This document shows, in pieces, positions 8,235 through 16,762 of a stretch of 64,000 nt of DNA. The stretch comes from Pseudobutyrivibrio xylanivorans (lineage in GTDB: Bacteria; Bacillota; Clostridia; Lachnospirales; Lachnospiraceae). The notes beneath the pieces were generated by a model. That model had not been told where the DNA came from. It saw only the letters and a program-made list of their open reading frames with translations, and did not search any database. The stretch is taken from contig NZ_CP043028.1 in assembly GCF_008935055.1 (NCBI RefSeq), positions 1,335,901-1,399,900 of the forward strand, given 5' to 3'. Within the stretch, counting starts at the first letter, position 1. Every line of letters begins with the position of its first letter. The position numbers and the translations under genes were made by a program.

Positions 8235-9692
8235 TTATTCCAAGGTAAAGATTGCATCATGAATCTGCTGACACATCTCTTCAAGCCCAGCCCTCATAGA
8301 GTCTATATCCTTATACTTTTTCTCAGAATCACTTCTAAAGGCATCCTTTGCAATGTCAGTAAAAAATGTCTGTCCAGGTGTCCATATCTGTGCCACTTCT
8401 TTAATTGATGGCATCAGCACAATATTTCCCTTTTCAAGTTTTTCATATATCGACTCAGACAAACCTCCTATCTCATTTGATACATCTTCTCTGGCAGGAG
8501 ATATTCCAAGAGTCTCATTTCTCAACATAATCATGTCGTATTTGGTGGCGAAATCCACAAAAGCAAGACATGCATTAGGGCTCTTTGTGTACGAGCTTAT
8601 TGCATAGCCATTAACTCCACCCATCGCCTTGCTATCTATAAGCTTTGGATTCTCCTCCTTCAAATCCCCACTCTCAGGGAGTTTTGGAATTCCTGTCATC
8701 ACGAGATTCTCTTCCGCCTTAGCTCTAGCCTCTTCTTCTGAAAGGCCATCTGCTTCGTATTCATTTACCAACTCATCGAAAAAAGTAGTGTAGGTATCTG
8801 GCGTAGACATTGTGGCAAAATATGTACCATCTGCAAGCTTACTGTATGCATTTGTGGTAATCGTATCATCAATACAATCCTCATTCATTGTACTGGCCAA
8901 CTGACTAAGCACCCAGGCCCCCTTTGCAGAATCACCTGCTGAAAAGCCTATGTCCTCTGGATTAGTGTTATTATCTCCGAAAATATATCCACCATAGGAA
9001 AATAAAAATCCGCTGGAAAAATAAACATCATAAAGAGACTTCATATAGCCATAGGTGTCCCCATTTTCATTGTGCCTATCAACCGAGAATGCATACATAT
9101 CATTCCAATTTTCAACCATATCAGGAACATCGTTGCTGTCCTTATCCCAATTGTCTTTCCAATCCTCTGGCAATAAATCCCTGCGATAATAGAGCATTGG
9201 ACACTGCACATTCACAGGTACCCCACAGGTATATGTCTGCCCATCAATATCAACTTGATAAGCTTGCCATGCAGACTTTGGAACCTGCGAATAGCACTCA
9301 AGCTTTTCCACTGGTAGTGGCAGGATGTGTTTTCCCTGTGCATACTGCATTATTACATCATTTGCCTGATATAACACATCTGGGCCGTAACCATAAGGGC
9401 CATCGTTGGCCAAATCAAGATATTGATCCATATTTGCGTCCACAGCTGTGATACCGTACTGCTCATATTCCTTGTTGAAAGCATCAATCAATTGTTGAAA
9501 ATAGCCCTTAGAAATAGCGGTATCATTTTCCAACACCTGAATTGTAACGTTTTCTTCTAGCTCTCCACTAAAGATTGTGTTTTCTGTAGCAGTTGCATCA
9601 CCTTTGTCCTCTGTAGCCTCTGACTTTCCACATCCGCTGAACGCACTAACACTTATGGCGCAAATCAGCATCATTGCAAGTTTTCTTCTCAT
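8235..9692 (-). CDS. Maltodextrin-binding lipoprotein
   Basis: Substrate-binding protein of 485 residues with signal peptide and lipobox AFSGC (Cys20), then an acidic, Thr-rich tether. It follows the MalE-type plan: TIQVLENDTAISKGYFQQLI near the N terminus, GPDVLYQANDVI, and a hinge region near CGVPVNVQCPMLYYRRDL. It is larger than typical MalE (about 400), with insertions in the second lobe. It sits between the GH13 gene and the permeases in one operon and presumably delivers maltodextrins to them. The gene ends 12 bases before the MalF-like start. Confidence 0.9.
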   Translation of the reverse strand: MRRKLAMMLICAISVSAFSGCGKSEATEDKGDATATENTIFSGELEENVTIQVLENDTAISKGYFQQLIDAFNKEYEQYGITAVDANMDQYLDLANDGPYGYGPDVLYQANDVIMQYAQGKHILPLPVEKLECYSQVPKSAWQAYQVDIDGQTYTCGVPVNVQCPMLYYRRDLLPEDWKDNWDKDSNDVPDMVENWNDMYAFSVDRHNENGDTYGYMKSLYDVYFSSGFLFSYGGYIFGDNNTNPEDIGFSAGDSAKGAWVLSQLASTMNEDCIDDTITTNAYSKLADGTYFATMSTPDTYTTFFDELVNEYEADGLSEEEARAKAEENLVMTGIPKLPESGDLKEENPKLIDSKAMGGVNGYAISSYTKSPNACLAFVDFATKYDMIMLRNETLGISPAREDVSNEIGGLSESIYEKLEKGNIVLMPSIKEVAQIWTPGQTFFTDIAKDAFRSDSEKKYKDIDSMRAGLEEMCQQIHDAIFTLE

Positions 9693-9706
9693 TAGTTACG
9701 CCCCCT

Positions 9707-11335
9707 TTAAATATTTATCCTATACTCTGTAGGACTTGTAATCTCAAGCTCTATGCTTTCACCATTAGAGCTTCGTTTTACAACAAGTCTGTTAGCTCTT
9801 GATGTGATTTCAACATCTCCATACTGCAAAAGTTTGTTATGCCTTTTCAGTGATACCAGGTTCTTAATATGATTTAACAAATCCTTATCCCAGTTAGCTT
9901 CATTCCAATCAAAACAACGTCTGCAATCTGGATCATATCCACCTTCCATAGCCTGCTCTGTTCCATAATACATGCAAGGTGTACCAGGGAAAAACATTGT
10001 TAGGGCCAATGCTGTTTCCAGCTTCTTTTTATTCCCTTTAACCTCTGTGAAAAATCGTAGTGTATCATGTGAATCCAACAGATTTAACATCATATAATTA
10101 ACCTGCTCCATGTTTCGCATGAGGATTCCGTTTAGCTTATCTGACATTGCCTCTGCGTCCGAGCATTCTCTGGCAAAATAATCTAGGCACGCCTTCGTAT
10201 ATGCGTAGTTCATAATACCGTCCTGCTGGTCACCCATCAATGCAGGATATGCATCATGCCAGTTTTCTCCGATAATTACAGCCTCTGACTTTTTGTCTTT
10301 GACCGCCTTTCTGAAGCTTCGCCAGAAATCATGAGATACCTCGTCTGCCACATCAAGACGCCAGCCATCGATGTCTGCCACATCAATCCAATAGGTTGCT
10401 ATATCAAGTAAAAACTCCTGTACTCCAGGACATGCCGTATTAAGCTTTGGCATATAATCGCAATAGGCAAAACATTCGTAATTACGTTTTTTTGTATTTA
10501 GCTTGTCTCCATCGATAATAAACCAATTGTAGTATGGCGACTTGCTCCCATTTTTTATTACATCCTGAAACTGTTCCATCTCTTTGCTGCAATGATTGAA
10601 CACTGCATCAAGAACAATTCTAATTCCACGTTCATGAGCCTTTCGCACAAGCTCGATTAAATCATCAGTGGTGCCGAACTGAGGGTCAATCTTTTTATAA
10701 TCCTTGATATCATATTTGTGATTTGAGTCTGACTCAAAAATAGGGGTTAAATAAATTGCTGAGATACCCAAATCTTTTAAATAATCAAGTTTCTTAATAA
10801 TTCCCCTCAAATCGCCACCTGCGTGATTTTTAGGAGTGGGCTTATCGCCCCATTTCATATCGATGTAGGACATATCTTTGTCTTCGTCACCAATACAAAA
10901 TCTATCTACAAAAATTTGATAAAAAACTGCGCTTCTCATCCAGTCCACCATTGGCATTACATCATTGGAATTTATATATGGCAGCTGGAAAAAATTATAA
11001 AAACAATCCTCATATTTGTAATCATCAGTCAAACCATCTTCGCTGTAGTAGAATATCTTTCCTTTTTCCTCCAATTGGAAAATATATACGAATCTAACAT
11101 CATCAATTTTGAGTTTAACCTCATAATATGCAAACAATTCATCCTTGTATTTCAAAGGAACCTCTGCTGTGAATCGTTCTTTTTGATAATCATATTTAAC
11201 GCCATAAATAATTCTGACCTTCAGTCCTGCTTCGGCATCTTCTCTCGCTGTCCTAAGTCTTATGACAACTTCATCAATCGCTGTTGCAAAGCAATATCTT
11301 GATTCGGGGTTATGTAACAGTGCGTGCTTATTCAT
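9707..11335 (-). CDS. GH13 alpha-amylase/neopullulanase-type enzyme, cytoplasmic
   Basis: A 542-residue alpha-glucan hydrolase without signal peptide. The first ~120 residues form a beta-rich N-terminal module like that of cyclomaltodextrinases and neopullulanases (GH13_20). The (beta/alpha)8 barrel starts at SAVFYQIFVDRF. Conserved regions are DAVFNHCS, nucleophile Asp in GWRLDVADEV, acid Glu in IIGENWH, and the third acid in LLDSHDT. It likely cleaves imported maltodextrins inside the cell. It is in one operon with the transporter genes, under the LacI-type sites at 12180-12249. Confidence 0.92.
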   Translation of the reverse strand: MNKHALLHNPESRYCFATAIDEVVIRLRTAREDAEAGLKVRIIYGVKYDYQKERFTAEVPLKYKDELFAYYEVKLKIDDVRFVYIFQLEEKGKIFYYSEDGLTDDYKYEDCFYNFFQLPYINSNDVMPMVDWMRSAVFYQIFVDRFCIGDEDKDMSYIDMKWGDKPTPKNHAGGDLRGIIKKLDYLKDLGISAIYLTPIFESDSNHKYDIKDYKKIDPQFGTTDDLIELVRKAHERGIRIVLDAVFNHCSKEMEQFQDVIKNGSKSPYYNWFIIDGDKLNTKKRNYECFAYCDYMPKLNTACPGVQEFLLDIATYWIDVADIDGWRLDVADEVSHDFWRSFRKAVKDKKSEAVIIGENWHDAYPALMGDQQDGIMNYAYTKACLDYFARECSDAEAMSDKLNGILMRNMEQVNYMMLNLLDSHDTLRFFTEVKGNKKKLETALALTMFFPGTPCMYYGTEQAMEGGYDPDCRRCFDWNEANWDKDLLNHIKNLVSLKRHNKLLQYGDVEITSRANRLVVKRSSNGESIELEITSPTEYRINI

Positions 11336-11345
11336 GTCTTCTCCT

Positions 11346-12158
11346 TTAGTTTGAATATGTCCAGGTTATTGTGTCGTAAGGATTAGAGTTGAAGTTCTCC
11401 CTTGTCTCCTCGGTGTAGTACTGATCACTCTCATCATAGACATCCTCTGCTGGATAGGTTGTAAGAGAGAATGTATATGTGCCAGCAACTTCACATTCTA
11501 TGTTTGATTTTTCAGCAGGAGTATCTCCTAATCCACCAGCGTTCTTAAAATAGGTTTTGCCATCAAGCATCCCTGTTTCCAAATATCCAAAGCCACGCTG
11601 ATTAGCCCAGTTTGAGTCAATTGCAAATTGGAACTGATCTCCCTCCTGAAGCTCAACAGTGATGGTGTAAACATTAGCATCTGGATTTTCTTCTTTTGTA
11701 AGTGTCTGTGCCTCTCCAATAACTTTTCCCCAGTCAGATTCAGCCAAAACCTCACTCTTGCCTGAACCAACTATAGCGAAAGTACGTGTGTCCTCAGCAT
11801 AGCTTACGAATCCAGCATAAAGAGCCGTATCTTCTGTAATAAGCCTTGAAAAATCAAACTTACGAGTGAGCTTAGGTGTTCCATACCAACCTACAAAAGT
11901 GTAGCCCTCCTTCTCTGGAATAAAGCTTTCTGCCTCAGACTTATGAGTCACAGTCTTTGTATCCAACACTGTGGTTCCATCCGTGTCATAATAAGTCACT
12001 GTATGCTCGTTAAGCTCTGAGCCACTTTCAACCTTTTCTTCATCTTCAGCAGTAACAGTAGCTGTAGATTCCGCTGTTTGAGAACCGCAGGCAGTCATTA
12101 ACCATGTGTTTGCAAGACAGGTTGCAGTCAATAAAAGTACCAATAATTTTCTTTTCAT
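11346..12158 (-). CDS. Surface lipoprotein with InlB-type repeat and putative starch-binding C terminus
   Basis: First gene of the maltodextrin operon, 270 residues. Signal peptide with lipobox-like LMTAC (Cys24). Residues ~50-115 form one Listeria-Bacteroides (InlB B-type) repeat, recognised by GYTFVGWYGTPKLTRKFDF and ALYAGF. The remaining part contains TITVELQEGDQFQFAID and ECEVAGTYTFSLTTYP, a beta-sandwich pattern seen in SusE/SusF-like and other starch-binding modules. A role in holding starch at the cell surface for the importer is inferred from the operon; binding itself cannot be shown here. Confidence 0.75.
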   Translation of the reverse strand: MKRKLLVLLLTATCLANTWLMTACGSQTAESTATVTAEDEEKVESGSELNEHTVTYYDTDGTTVLDTKTVTHKSEAESFIPEKEGYTFVGWYGTPKLTRKFDFSRLITEDTALYAGFVSYAEDTRTFAIVGSGKSEVLAESDWGKVIGEAQTLTKEENPDANVYTITVELQEGDQFQFAIDSNWANQRGFGYLETGMLDGKTYFKNAGGLGDTPAEKSNIECEVAGTYTFSLTTYPAEDVYDESDQYYTEETRENFNSNPYDTITWTYSN

Positions 12159-12179
12159 TTTCTAACCTCCCAATTTTAT

Positions 12180-12249
12180 TTAACCGTTTAAACAAACAAA
12201 TAAAATTAAAAGCAAACCTGATTGACAGGATTTGCTTAACCGTTTAAAC
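12180..12249. promoter_or_regulatory. Two LacI-type operators between lipoprotein and regulator genes
   Basis: The 14-mer TTAACCGTTTAAAC occurs twice in the same orientation, at 12180-12193 and 12236-12249. Each has the central CG dyad typical of LacI-family operators. They lie in the 157-bp spacer between the maltodextrin operon (minus) and the LacI gene (plus), 56 bp apart, a spacing that allows looping or control of both promoters. Confidence 0.88.
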
Positions 12250-12315
12250 TATATTTATATATTAAGACTGACTGTTGTGATATGTCAATAGGATTTTTTA
12301 TTGGAGGCTGCAAAA

Positions 12316-13110
12316 ATGGCAGGAAAGAAAGTTACAATCAAAGATGTTGCCCGTGAGGCTGGTGTGTCTGTTGCCACAGTTTCATATGTTGTAAACGGCC
12401 GCACGGATTTACGAATATCTGATGAGACCAGAAAGAGGGTCCTTCACGTAATCAATCTTCTAAATTATTCTCCTAACCAGACGGCGAAGGCTTTGGCATC
12501 AAATAAAAAAAGCCTCATAGCACTGACAACCAGCGAGAATACTTCTGTTCTGAAGCTAGCAGAAGAACGGCACACCCTCAACATTCTTTCCGCCTTTCTT
12601 CATGAGCATGGCTACGAGCTTCTGACTATAGCACCAGGTTCAATGGATAATTACAGTCAGGCTGCTGCAATACTTTGCATAGATATGGAAAAGAAGGATT
12701 TCCAAACTCTTGGAAATAATAATTTTATCCCGCTTCTTTCCGTGGATGGTTTTATTAATGACCCACTCTTTTTCCAGATTAATAATGATTTGGCTAGGGT
12801 TCAGGCTAGTGCATCAGAAGGCTTGGGAACAGATTACACCTTTGTCGGTCTGATGCCTAACAACAAAGAACGACAAGCACAAATAAAAAAGGCCTTCAAG
12901 AAGGTTTGCTTTATCACCTCATTTGAAGACCTTAAAGACCTTTCTGATAATATTGTTACCACCGATTATGTGATAAATGAAATGCTTTCATCAAGTCACA
13001 ACTGCCGTTACATTGATAATCTTCCTTTCGAAAAAATGGAGCTTATTCTAAAAAGCGTTGAACAGGCTATTGAGCGTACACCTATCGAAAGTCATGATTT
13101 ATATATTTAG
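12316..13110 (+). CDS. LacI-family repressor (short sensor domain)
   Basis: The N-terminal helix-turn-helix reads VTIKDVAREAGVSVATVSYV, followed by NYSPNQTAKALA, the hinge helix of LacI proteins. GGAGG at 12302-12306 sits 8 bases before the ATG at 12316, which sets this start; the longer frame from TTG 12301 would place the ribosome site inside the gene. The product is about 264 residues, 60-80 shorter than typical LacI/GalR proteins, and its periplasmic-binding-like sensor domain looks reduced. It most likely binds the two 14-bp sites next to it and controls the maltodextrin operon and itself. Confidence 0.88.
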   Translation: MAGKKVTIKDVAREAGVSVATVSYVVNGRTDLRISDETRKRVLHVINLLNYSPNQTAKALASNKKSLIALTTSENTSVLKLAEERHTLNILSAFLHEHGYELLTIAPGSMDNYSQAAAILCIDMEKKDFQTLGNNNFIPLLSVDGFINDPLFFQINNDLARVQASASEGLGTDYTFVGLMPNNKERQAQIKKAFKKVCFITSFEDLKDLSDNIVTTDYVINEMLSSSHNCRYIDNLPFEKMELILKSVEQAIERTPIESHDLYI

Positions 13111-13138
13111 ATTGGTGGAACTATGAAAGCCGCCCCAT

Positions 13139-14569
13139 TTATTGCAATAATGAAAGGACATACTGCTGGTTAGAGTTTGCTTTCGATAGGACTGCTTCGC
13201 CAGCCTGAGCCAGTATTCTGTCCTTAGAAATCTTCACCATCTCCCCAGCCATATCTGTGTCGCGGATTCTGGATTCAGCAGCTGTAGTATTTTCGACGGT
13301 ATTGTCTGTATTTTTTACCGCATGCTCCAGACGATTCTGAATGGCACCAAAATAACTACGCATGGCATTTACACGCATGATAGCCTCGCCAACCAAATCG
13401 ATACCTGCGGTTGCCAAATTCTCTGTTTCTACACTGAGCTTGTCAATACCAAGTGATTTCGTGGTAGCGTTGACACCAAGCACTGTGAGGCCTTCGTTGG
13501 TTTCACCGGAGGTTTGGAGGTAGAGGTGGTCGATTTCACTGCCATCTATATGGTTAAAATTGATAACCTTCTGTGTAACATAATCCATAGTTAAAAATTT
13601 GATACCATACTTTTCTTCTATTTGCTCTTTTTCTTCAGTAGTTAATTCATGACCTTTATAGGTACTTCCATCAATTCCAGGATTCTCTACAAAACCTCTA
13701 TCGGTATAGTAATAATAGTTTCCAAATCCGAGAGTATGGTATAAATTGCCATCCGCATCTATTTTTAAGGAATCCCTAGACGTATTTCTTACATCCCAAA
13801 AGATTCCATCACGCTGTTCATCTGTTACTGTTGCATACATACCTTCCCATTCTGACATTTTCTGGTAAGCATTCGATCTAAGCTTAGTGCTACCTCCACC
13901 TAATCTTCCATCAACCGACGCCTCCATTGTCATCACATATCCTGGCAGAGTAACTGATTGTTCTTTCATATTATATTTACTAGCACAAATCAGGTCGACA
14001 AATTCTACGTTATCGCCTGTGTTATACATAGTTCCTTCATAATACATCGGATCCACTAAATCATGCTCAATCGTAAACGACATCATCGTGTACCCAGATG
14101 GAAGTGAGAGGTTTTCAACTTCCTTCGTACCAATCTCTTTCAAACTAGTATTTGCATTCAGTGGGTATATCTCATCATTAAAACTAGTAGTCACTGCAAT
14201 TCTATTAATCTCCTGCTTCAACTGTGTTATCTCATTTTGAATGTCTTTTCTATCACTCTCAGAATTAGTGCCGTTGGCTGCCTGAACGCATAGTTCATTC
14301 ATTCTTTGAAGCATAGCATGAGTTTCATTTAAGGCGCCGTCAGCCACCTGAACCAAAGAAATTCCATCTTCGATATTAGTAGATGCTCTATCAAGACCTC
14401 GACACTGCTTTCGCATTTTCTCAGAAATGGCAAGACCTGCAGCATCGTCAGCAGAGCGGTTAATTCTAAAACCGCTTGAAAGCTTTTCAGATTCTTTTCC
14501 AATATTGTCCTGTGTAATATTATACATTCGGCTAGCATTGCTGGCCTGCATATTATGCTGAACTACCAT
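13139..14569 (-). CDS. Flagellin with large variable central domain
   Basis: Filament protein of about 476 residues from the Met at 14569. The conserved N-terminal helices are visible (VVQHNMQASNASRMYNI, SSGFRINRSADDAAGLAISE, RIAVTTSFND at the end of the D1 region), as is the C-terminal region ending VLSKANSNQQYVLSLLQ. The middle ~200 residues are variable and form the exposed D2/D3 part. The frame is open for 40 more codons upstream, but that stretch contains a perfect sigma28 promoter, so it is not coding. GAGGTC precedes the chosen start. No other flagellar gene is in the window. gene family symbol not assigned because paralogs are common. Confidence 0.93.
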   Translation of the reverse strand: MVVQHNMQASNASRMYNITQDNIGKESEKLSSGFRINRSADDAAGLAISEKMRKQCRGLDRASTNIEDGISLVQVADGALNETHAMLQRMNELCVQAANGTNSESDRKDIQNEITQLKQEINRIAVTTSFNDEIYPLNANTSLKEIGTKEVENLSLPSGYTMMSFTIEHDLVDPMYYEGTMYNTGDNVEFVDLICASKYNMKEQSVTLPGYVMTMEASVDGRLGGGSTKLRSNAYQKMSEWEGMYATVTDEQRDGIFWDVRNTSRDSLKIDADGNLYHTLGFGNYYYYTDRGFVENPGIDGSTYKGHELTTEEKEQIEEKYGIKFLTMDYVTQKVINFNHIDGSEIDHLYLQTSGETNEGLTVLGVNATTKSLGIDKLSVETENLATAGIDLVGEAIMRVNAMRSYFGAIQNRLEHAVKNTDNTVENTTAAESRIRDTDMAGEMVKISKDRILAQAGEAVLSKANSNQQYVLSLLQ

Positions 14570-14636
14570 ATATTGACCTCTTTTCAAAGAATCGAACCAT
14601 CCATAGTTCCAGTAGTCAGCATCCCTGCTAAATATT

Positions 14637-14663
14637 TTATCGGCAAATCCTCTATGATTTTTA
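14637..14663 (-). promoter_or_regulatory. Sigma28 (FliA/SigD-type) promoter of flagellin gene
   Basis: On the minus strand TAAA (14663-14660) is followed by 15 bases and GCCGATAA (14644-14637). This equals the consensus flagellar sigma28 promoter (TAAA-N15-GCCGATAA). It places the transcript start about 60 bases before the flagellin ATG at 14569. Confidence 0.9.
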
Positions 14664-14726
14664 CTACAAATTAGATTTCTATTTTTCAAATTTACGCCAG
14701 CGTTATAATTATCAGCTAGAAGTCAT

Positions 14727-14780
14727 TACCCGTTTTCGGGTATTTTTCTATTGACTAATAACCACCCATCTTTGTATAAT
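14727..14780 (+). promoter_or_regulatory. Sigma70-type promoter of XRE-Uma2 gene, preceded by a T-tailed hairpin
   Basis: TTGACT (14751-14756) and TATAAT (14775-14780) are separated by 18 bp, with CGGAGG at 14788-14793 and ATG at 14801. Just upstream TACCCG-TTTT-CGGGTA (14727-14742) followed by TTTTTC looks like an intrinsic terminator, although no plus-strand gene feeds it. It may insulate the promoter or serve as an operator dyad. Confidence 0.75.
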
Positions 14781-14800
14781 TAACTCACGGAGGCATTCTT

Positions 14801-15673
14801 ATGGAAGATAATAGAAATATTAAAGAGAGAAAAAAACAACTTAAGCTTACAACCGCTCAGGTTGCTCAAATGGCTGGACTTCCAGTTTCTACAGTCAGCA
14901 AAATCATGACTGGTGAGACTAAGAATCCTTCATTTTTAACCATAGAAAAGATTGATAAGGCACTTGCTCATGAGGAAATGCTTCGAAGAGTTTACGCCTA
15001 TTTCAAGTTATTAAAGGAATATATTGACTCACATCCAAATGACTCTGTAAATCAGATTGAATTTGAGAAGTTATATAAAAGAAATACTATCCTAAACCAA
15101 ACCTCATATGAACTGACAGATTGTTCCTTAGCAATAGATACACAGCGAATAAATGTAGAATTCATCCATGAATTGGGTGAAGATAAACAGATCGAGCTTC
15201 TGAATGGTCATCTTATATATAACGAAGCGCCCAACCCAAAGCATCAAATCATGGTTCAAAGTCTTGGCAGAATTATTGACGATTTCATCCACTCAAACAA
15301 TGGCAAATGCCAAATGTTTAATATAGGTATAAACCTCTATTTCGAGGAGGATGAACATACTCTGTTGATTCCCGATGTTGTTGTGCTCTGTGACGACAGC
15401 AAACTGAACGAATCAGGTGTAACAGGTGCACCTGACTGGATTATAGAGGTTGTTTCCAAATGCACCAGACATCTTGATTACAACGAAAAGATGCATAGAT
15501 ATATGGTTGAAGGTGTAAGGGAATACTGGATTATAGACCCTGAAAAGGAACGAGTAACTACCTACATTCAGGGTGAACCTATGATGGCCTACATATACAG
15601 TTTTGATGACGACATACCTGTGAAAATATATGATGGCAAGCTTAGTATTATCATCAATTCTATTTTAGGTTAA
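14801..15673 (+). CDS. XRE helix-turn-helix fused to Uma2-type PD-(D/E)XK nuclease domain
   Basis: 290 residues. Residues ~10-60 are a DNA-binding XRE domain (LTTAQVAQMAGLPVSTVSKIM, with GETKNPSFLTIEKI). Residues ~115-285 match the Uma2 (DUF820) restriction-endonuclease-like fold: EAPNPKHQIMVQSLGRII, LIPDVVVLCDD with the first catalytic Asp, then APDWIIEVVSK with the E-x-K pair, and MHRYMVEGVREYWIIDP. The catalytic residues look intact. Uma2 proteins are abundant but mostly uncharacterised; a fused repressor-like head suggests site-specific or autoregulated action. It stands alone under its own promoter. Confidence 0.85.
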   Translation: MEDNRNIKERKKQLKLTTAQVAQMAGLPVSTVSKIMTGETKNPSFLTIEKIDKALAHEEMLRRVYAYFKLLKEYIDSHPNDSVNQIEFEKLYKRNTILNQTSYELTDCSLAIDTQRINVEFIHELGEDKQIELLNGHLIYNEAPNPKHQIMVQSLGRIIDDFIHSNNGKCQMFNIGINLYFEEDEHTLLIPDVVVLCDDSKLNESGVTGAPDWIIEVVSKCTRHLDYNEKMHRYMVEGVREYWIIDPEKERVTTYIQGEPMMAYIYSFDDDIPVKIYDGKLSIIINSILG

Positions 15674-15707
15674 ACTGTTCCTATATTCTTTCAAAGGTGA
15701 GTTTGTT

Positions 15708-16481
15708 ATGAAGAAAAAATGGATTATTATCATAAGTGCTGTAATAGCAGTTTATCTGCTAGGTATAGGTATATTTGCAGCAATTGAAATATCATCCTCT
15801 CACGCTCTTGTTGATGAAGATTATAAAATGGAATTAAACCATCACAATATCTTTAAATTTGTCAAATCAGACTGGGCAAATGGAGGAGATTTCGACTGTG
15901 TATGGACACCAGATAATGTAGATTTCAGTGATGGCAAAATGATACTTACTGTGGATAAGAACGCTGAAGGATACACAGGTGGTGAATATTCCACCAACAA
16001 GACCTTTCTCTATGGCTTGTATCAGGTTCGTATGAAGCCTATTAAAAATACAGGTGTTATTTCTTCTTTTTTCACCTACATTGAGCCCACAGATGAATAC
16101 GATTGGAACGAAATAGACATAGAATTTCTAGGCAAAGATACTACACAGGTTCAGTTCAACTATTATGACTTTAAAGACAACTCTCATGAGTATCTCTACG
16201 ATCTTGGATTTGATGCTTCTGAGGATTATCACACTTACGGTTTCTACTGGGGCAAGGATTCTATAACCTGGTATGTGGATGGTGAGCCAGTCTACACTGC
16301 CGAAGGAAATACTCCAAACAAACCATGTAAGATTTTCATGAATGTATGGCCTGGAAAGGACCTAGAAAGCTGGGTCGGAGCCTATGATGGAACCACTCCA
16401 CTTAACGCATATTATGAATGGGCATCCTATCAAAAAGTATCTTCAATTGAAGAGGCAAATTCTCTTGCAAAAGACCAGTAA
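15708..16481 (+). CDS. Secreted or membrane-anchored GH16 endo-beta-1,3-1,4-glucanase (lichenase type)
   Basis: 257 residues. The N-terminal hydrophobic segment (residues 5-27) is a signal anchor or signal peptide. The catalytic motif WNEIDIEFLG gives nucleophile Glu135, Asp137 and acid/base Glu139, in the E-I-D-I-E arrangement of GH16. The jelly-roll blocks KTFLYGLYQVRMKP, DYHTYGFYWGKDSITWYVDG and KIFMNVWPG are all present. It lacks extra binding modules. The expected reaction is endo-cleavage of mixed-linkage beta-glucan outside the cell. It follows the XRE-Uma2 gene by 34 bp. Confidence 0.92.
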   Translation: MKKKWIIIISAVIAVYLLGIGIFAAIEISSSHALVDEDYKMELNHHNIFKFVKSDWANGGDFDCVWTPDNVDFSDGKMILTVDKNAEGYTGGEYSTNKTFLYGLYQVRMKPIKNTGVISSFFTYIEPTDEYDWNEIDIEFLGKDTTQVQFNYYDFKDNSHEYLYDLGFDASEDYHTYGFYWGKDSITWYVDGEPVYTAEGNTPNKPCKIFMNVWPGKDLESWVGAYDGTTPLNAYYEWASYQKVSSIEEANSLAKDQ

Positions 16482-16497
16482 TCTGTGTTAGTATAGA

Positions 16498-16545
16498 CGA
16501 GTCGATGAGCCGACATCGAGGTCGTAGATTTTTTAGTCGAGACCT
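16498..16545. other. Hairpins with a 19-base match to a universal 23S rRNA segment (antisense)
   Basis: Positions 16504-16522 are, from memory, the exact reverse complement of the conserved peptidyl-transferase segment of bacterial 23S rRNA (rRNA sense ACCTCGATGTCGGCTCATC). The segment folds as TCGATG/CATCGA (16502-16507/16514-16519), and AGGTC pairs with GACCT further on. It lies 30 bases upstream of tRNA-Leu. No other rRNA sequence is visible around it. Confidence 0.55.
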
Positions 16546-16553
16546 TGATTCAT

Positions 16554-16634
16554 GCGGATGTGGCGGAATTGGCAGACGCGCTAGATTTAGGTTCTAGTGT
16601 CCCCGACGTGCAGGTTCAAGTCCTGTCATCCGCA
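16554..16634 (+). tRNA. tRNA-Leu (anticodon UAG)
   Basis: Acceptor GCGGATG (16554-16560) pairs with CATCCGC (16627-16633), discriminator A16634. The anticodon stem-loop is CTAGA-TTTAGGT-TCTAG with anticodon TAG, reading CUA and other CUN codons. The long variable arm (GTGTCCCCGACGTG region) and GGTTCAAGTCC T-arm mark a type II tRNA-Leu. CCA is not encoded. A terminator follows within ten bases. Confidence 0.96.
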
Positions 16635-16640
16635 TTATAA

Positions 16641-16673
16641 AAGAGTTCTGGAATTTTCCAGAACTCTTTTTTG
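16641..16673 (+). terminator. Terminator of tRNA-Leu
   Basis: AGAGTTCTGGA (16642-16652) pairs with TCCAGAACTCT (16657-16667), followed by TTTTTTG on the plus strand. Confidence 0.93.
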
Positions 16674-16711
16674 TTTCATTAGAATTCACATTTTCCCACA
16701 GTCTTGAATAT

Positions 16712-16747
16712 AAAAAAGGTTCTCTGGTCTATAAACCAGAGAACCTT
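16712..16747 (-). terminator. Terminator of the purD transcript
   Basis: AAGGTTCTCTGGT (16717-16729) pairs perfectly with ACCAGAGAACCTT (16735-16747); read on the minus strand it is followed by a T-run. It lies 15 bases after the purD stop. Confidence 0.93.
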
Positions 16748-16762
16748 GCCAATAATCAAAAA

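Noticed and set aside
14570..14689. A 516-residue flagellin starting at 14689
   Set aside because: The first 40 codons contain a consensus sigma28 promoter and lack flagellin sequence; the standard N terminus begins at 14569.
16504..16522. An rRNA operon remnant spanning this region
   Set aside because: Only 19 bases match; flanks show no other rRNA sequence, so a gene fragment call is not supported.
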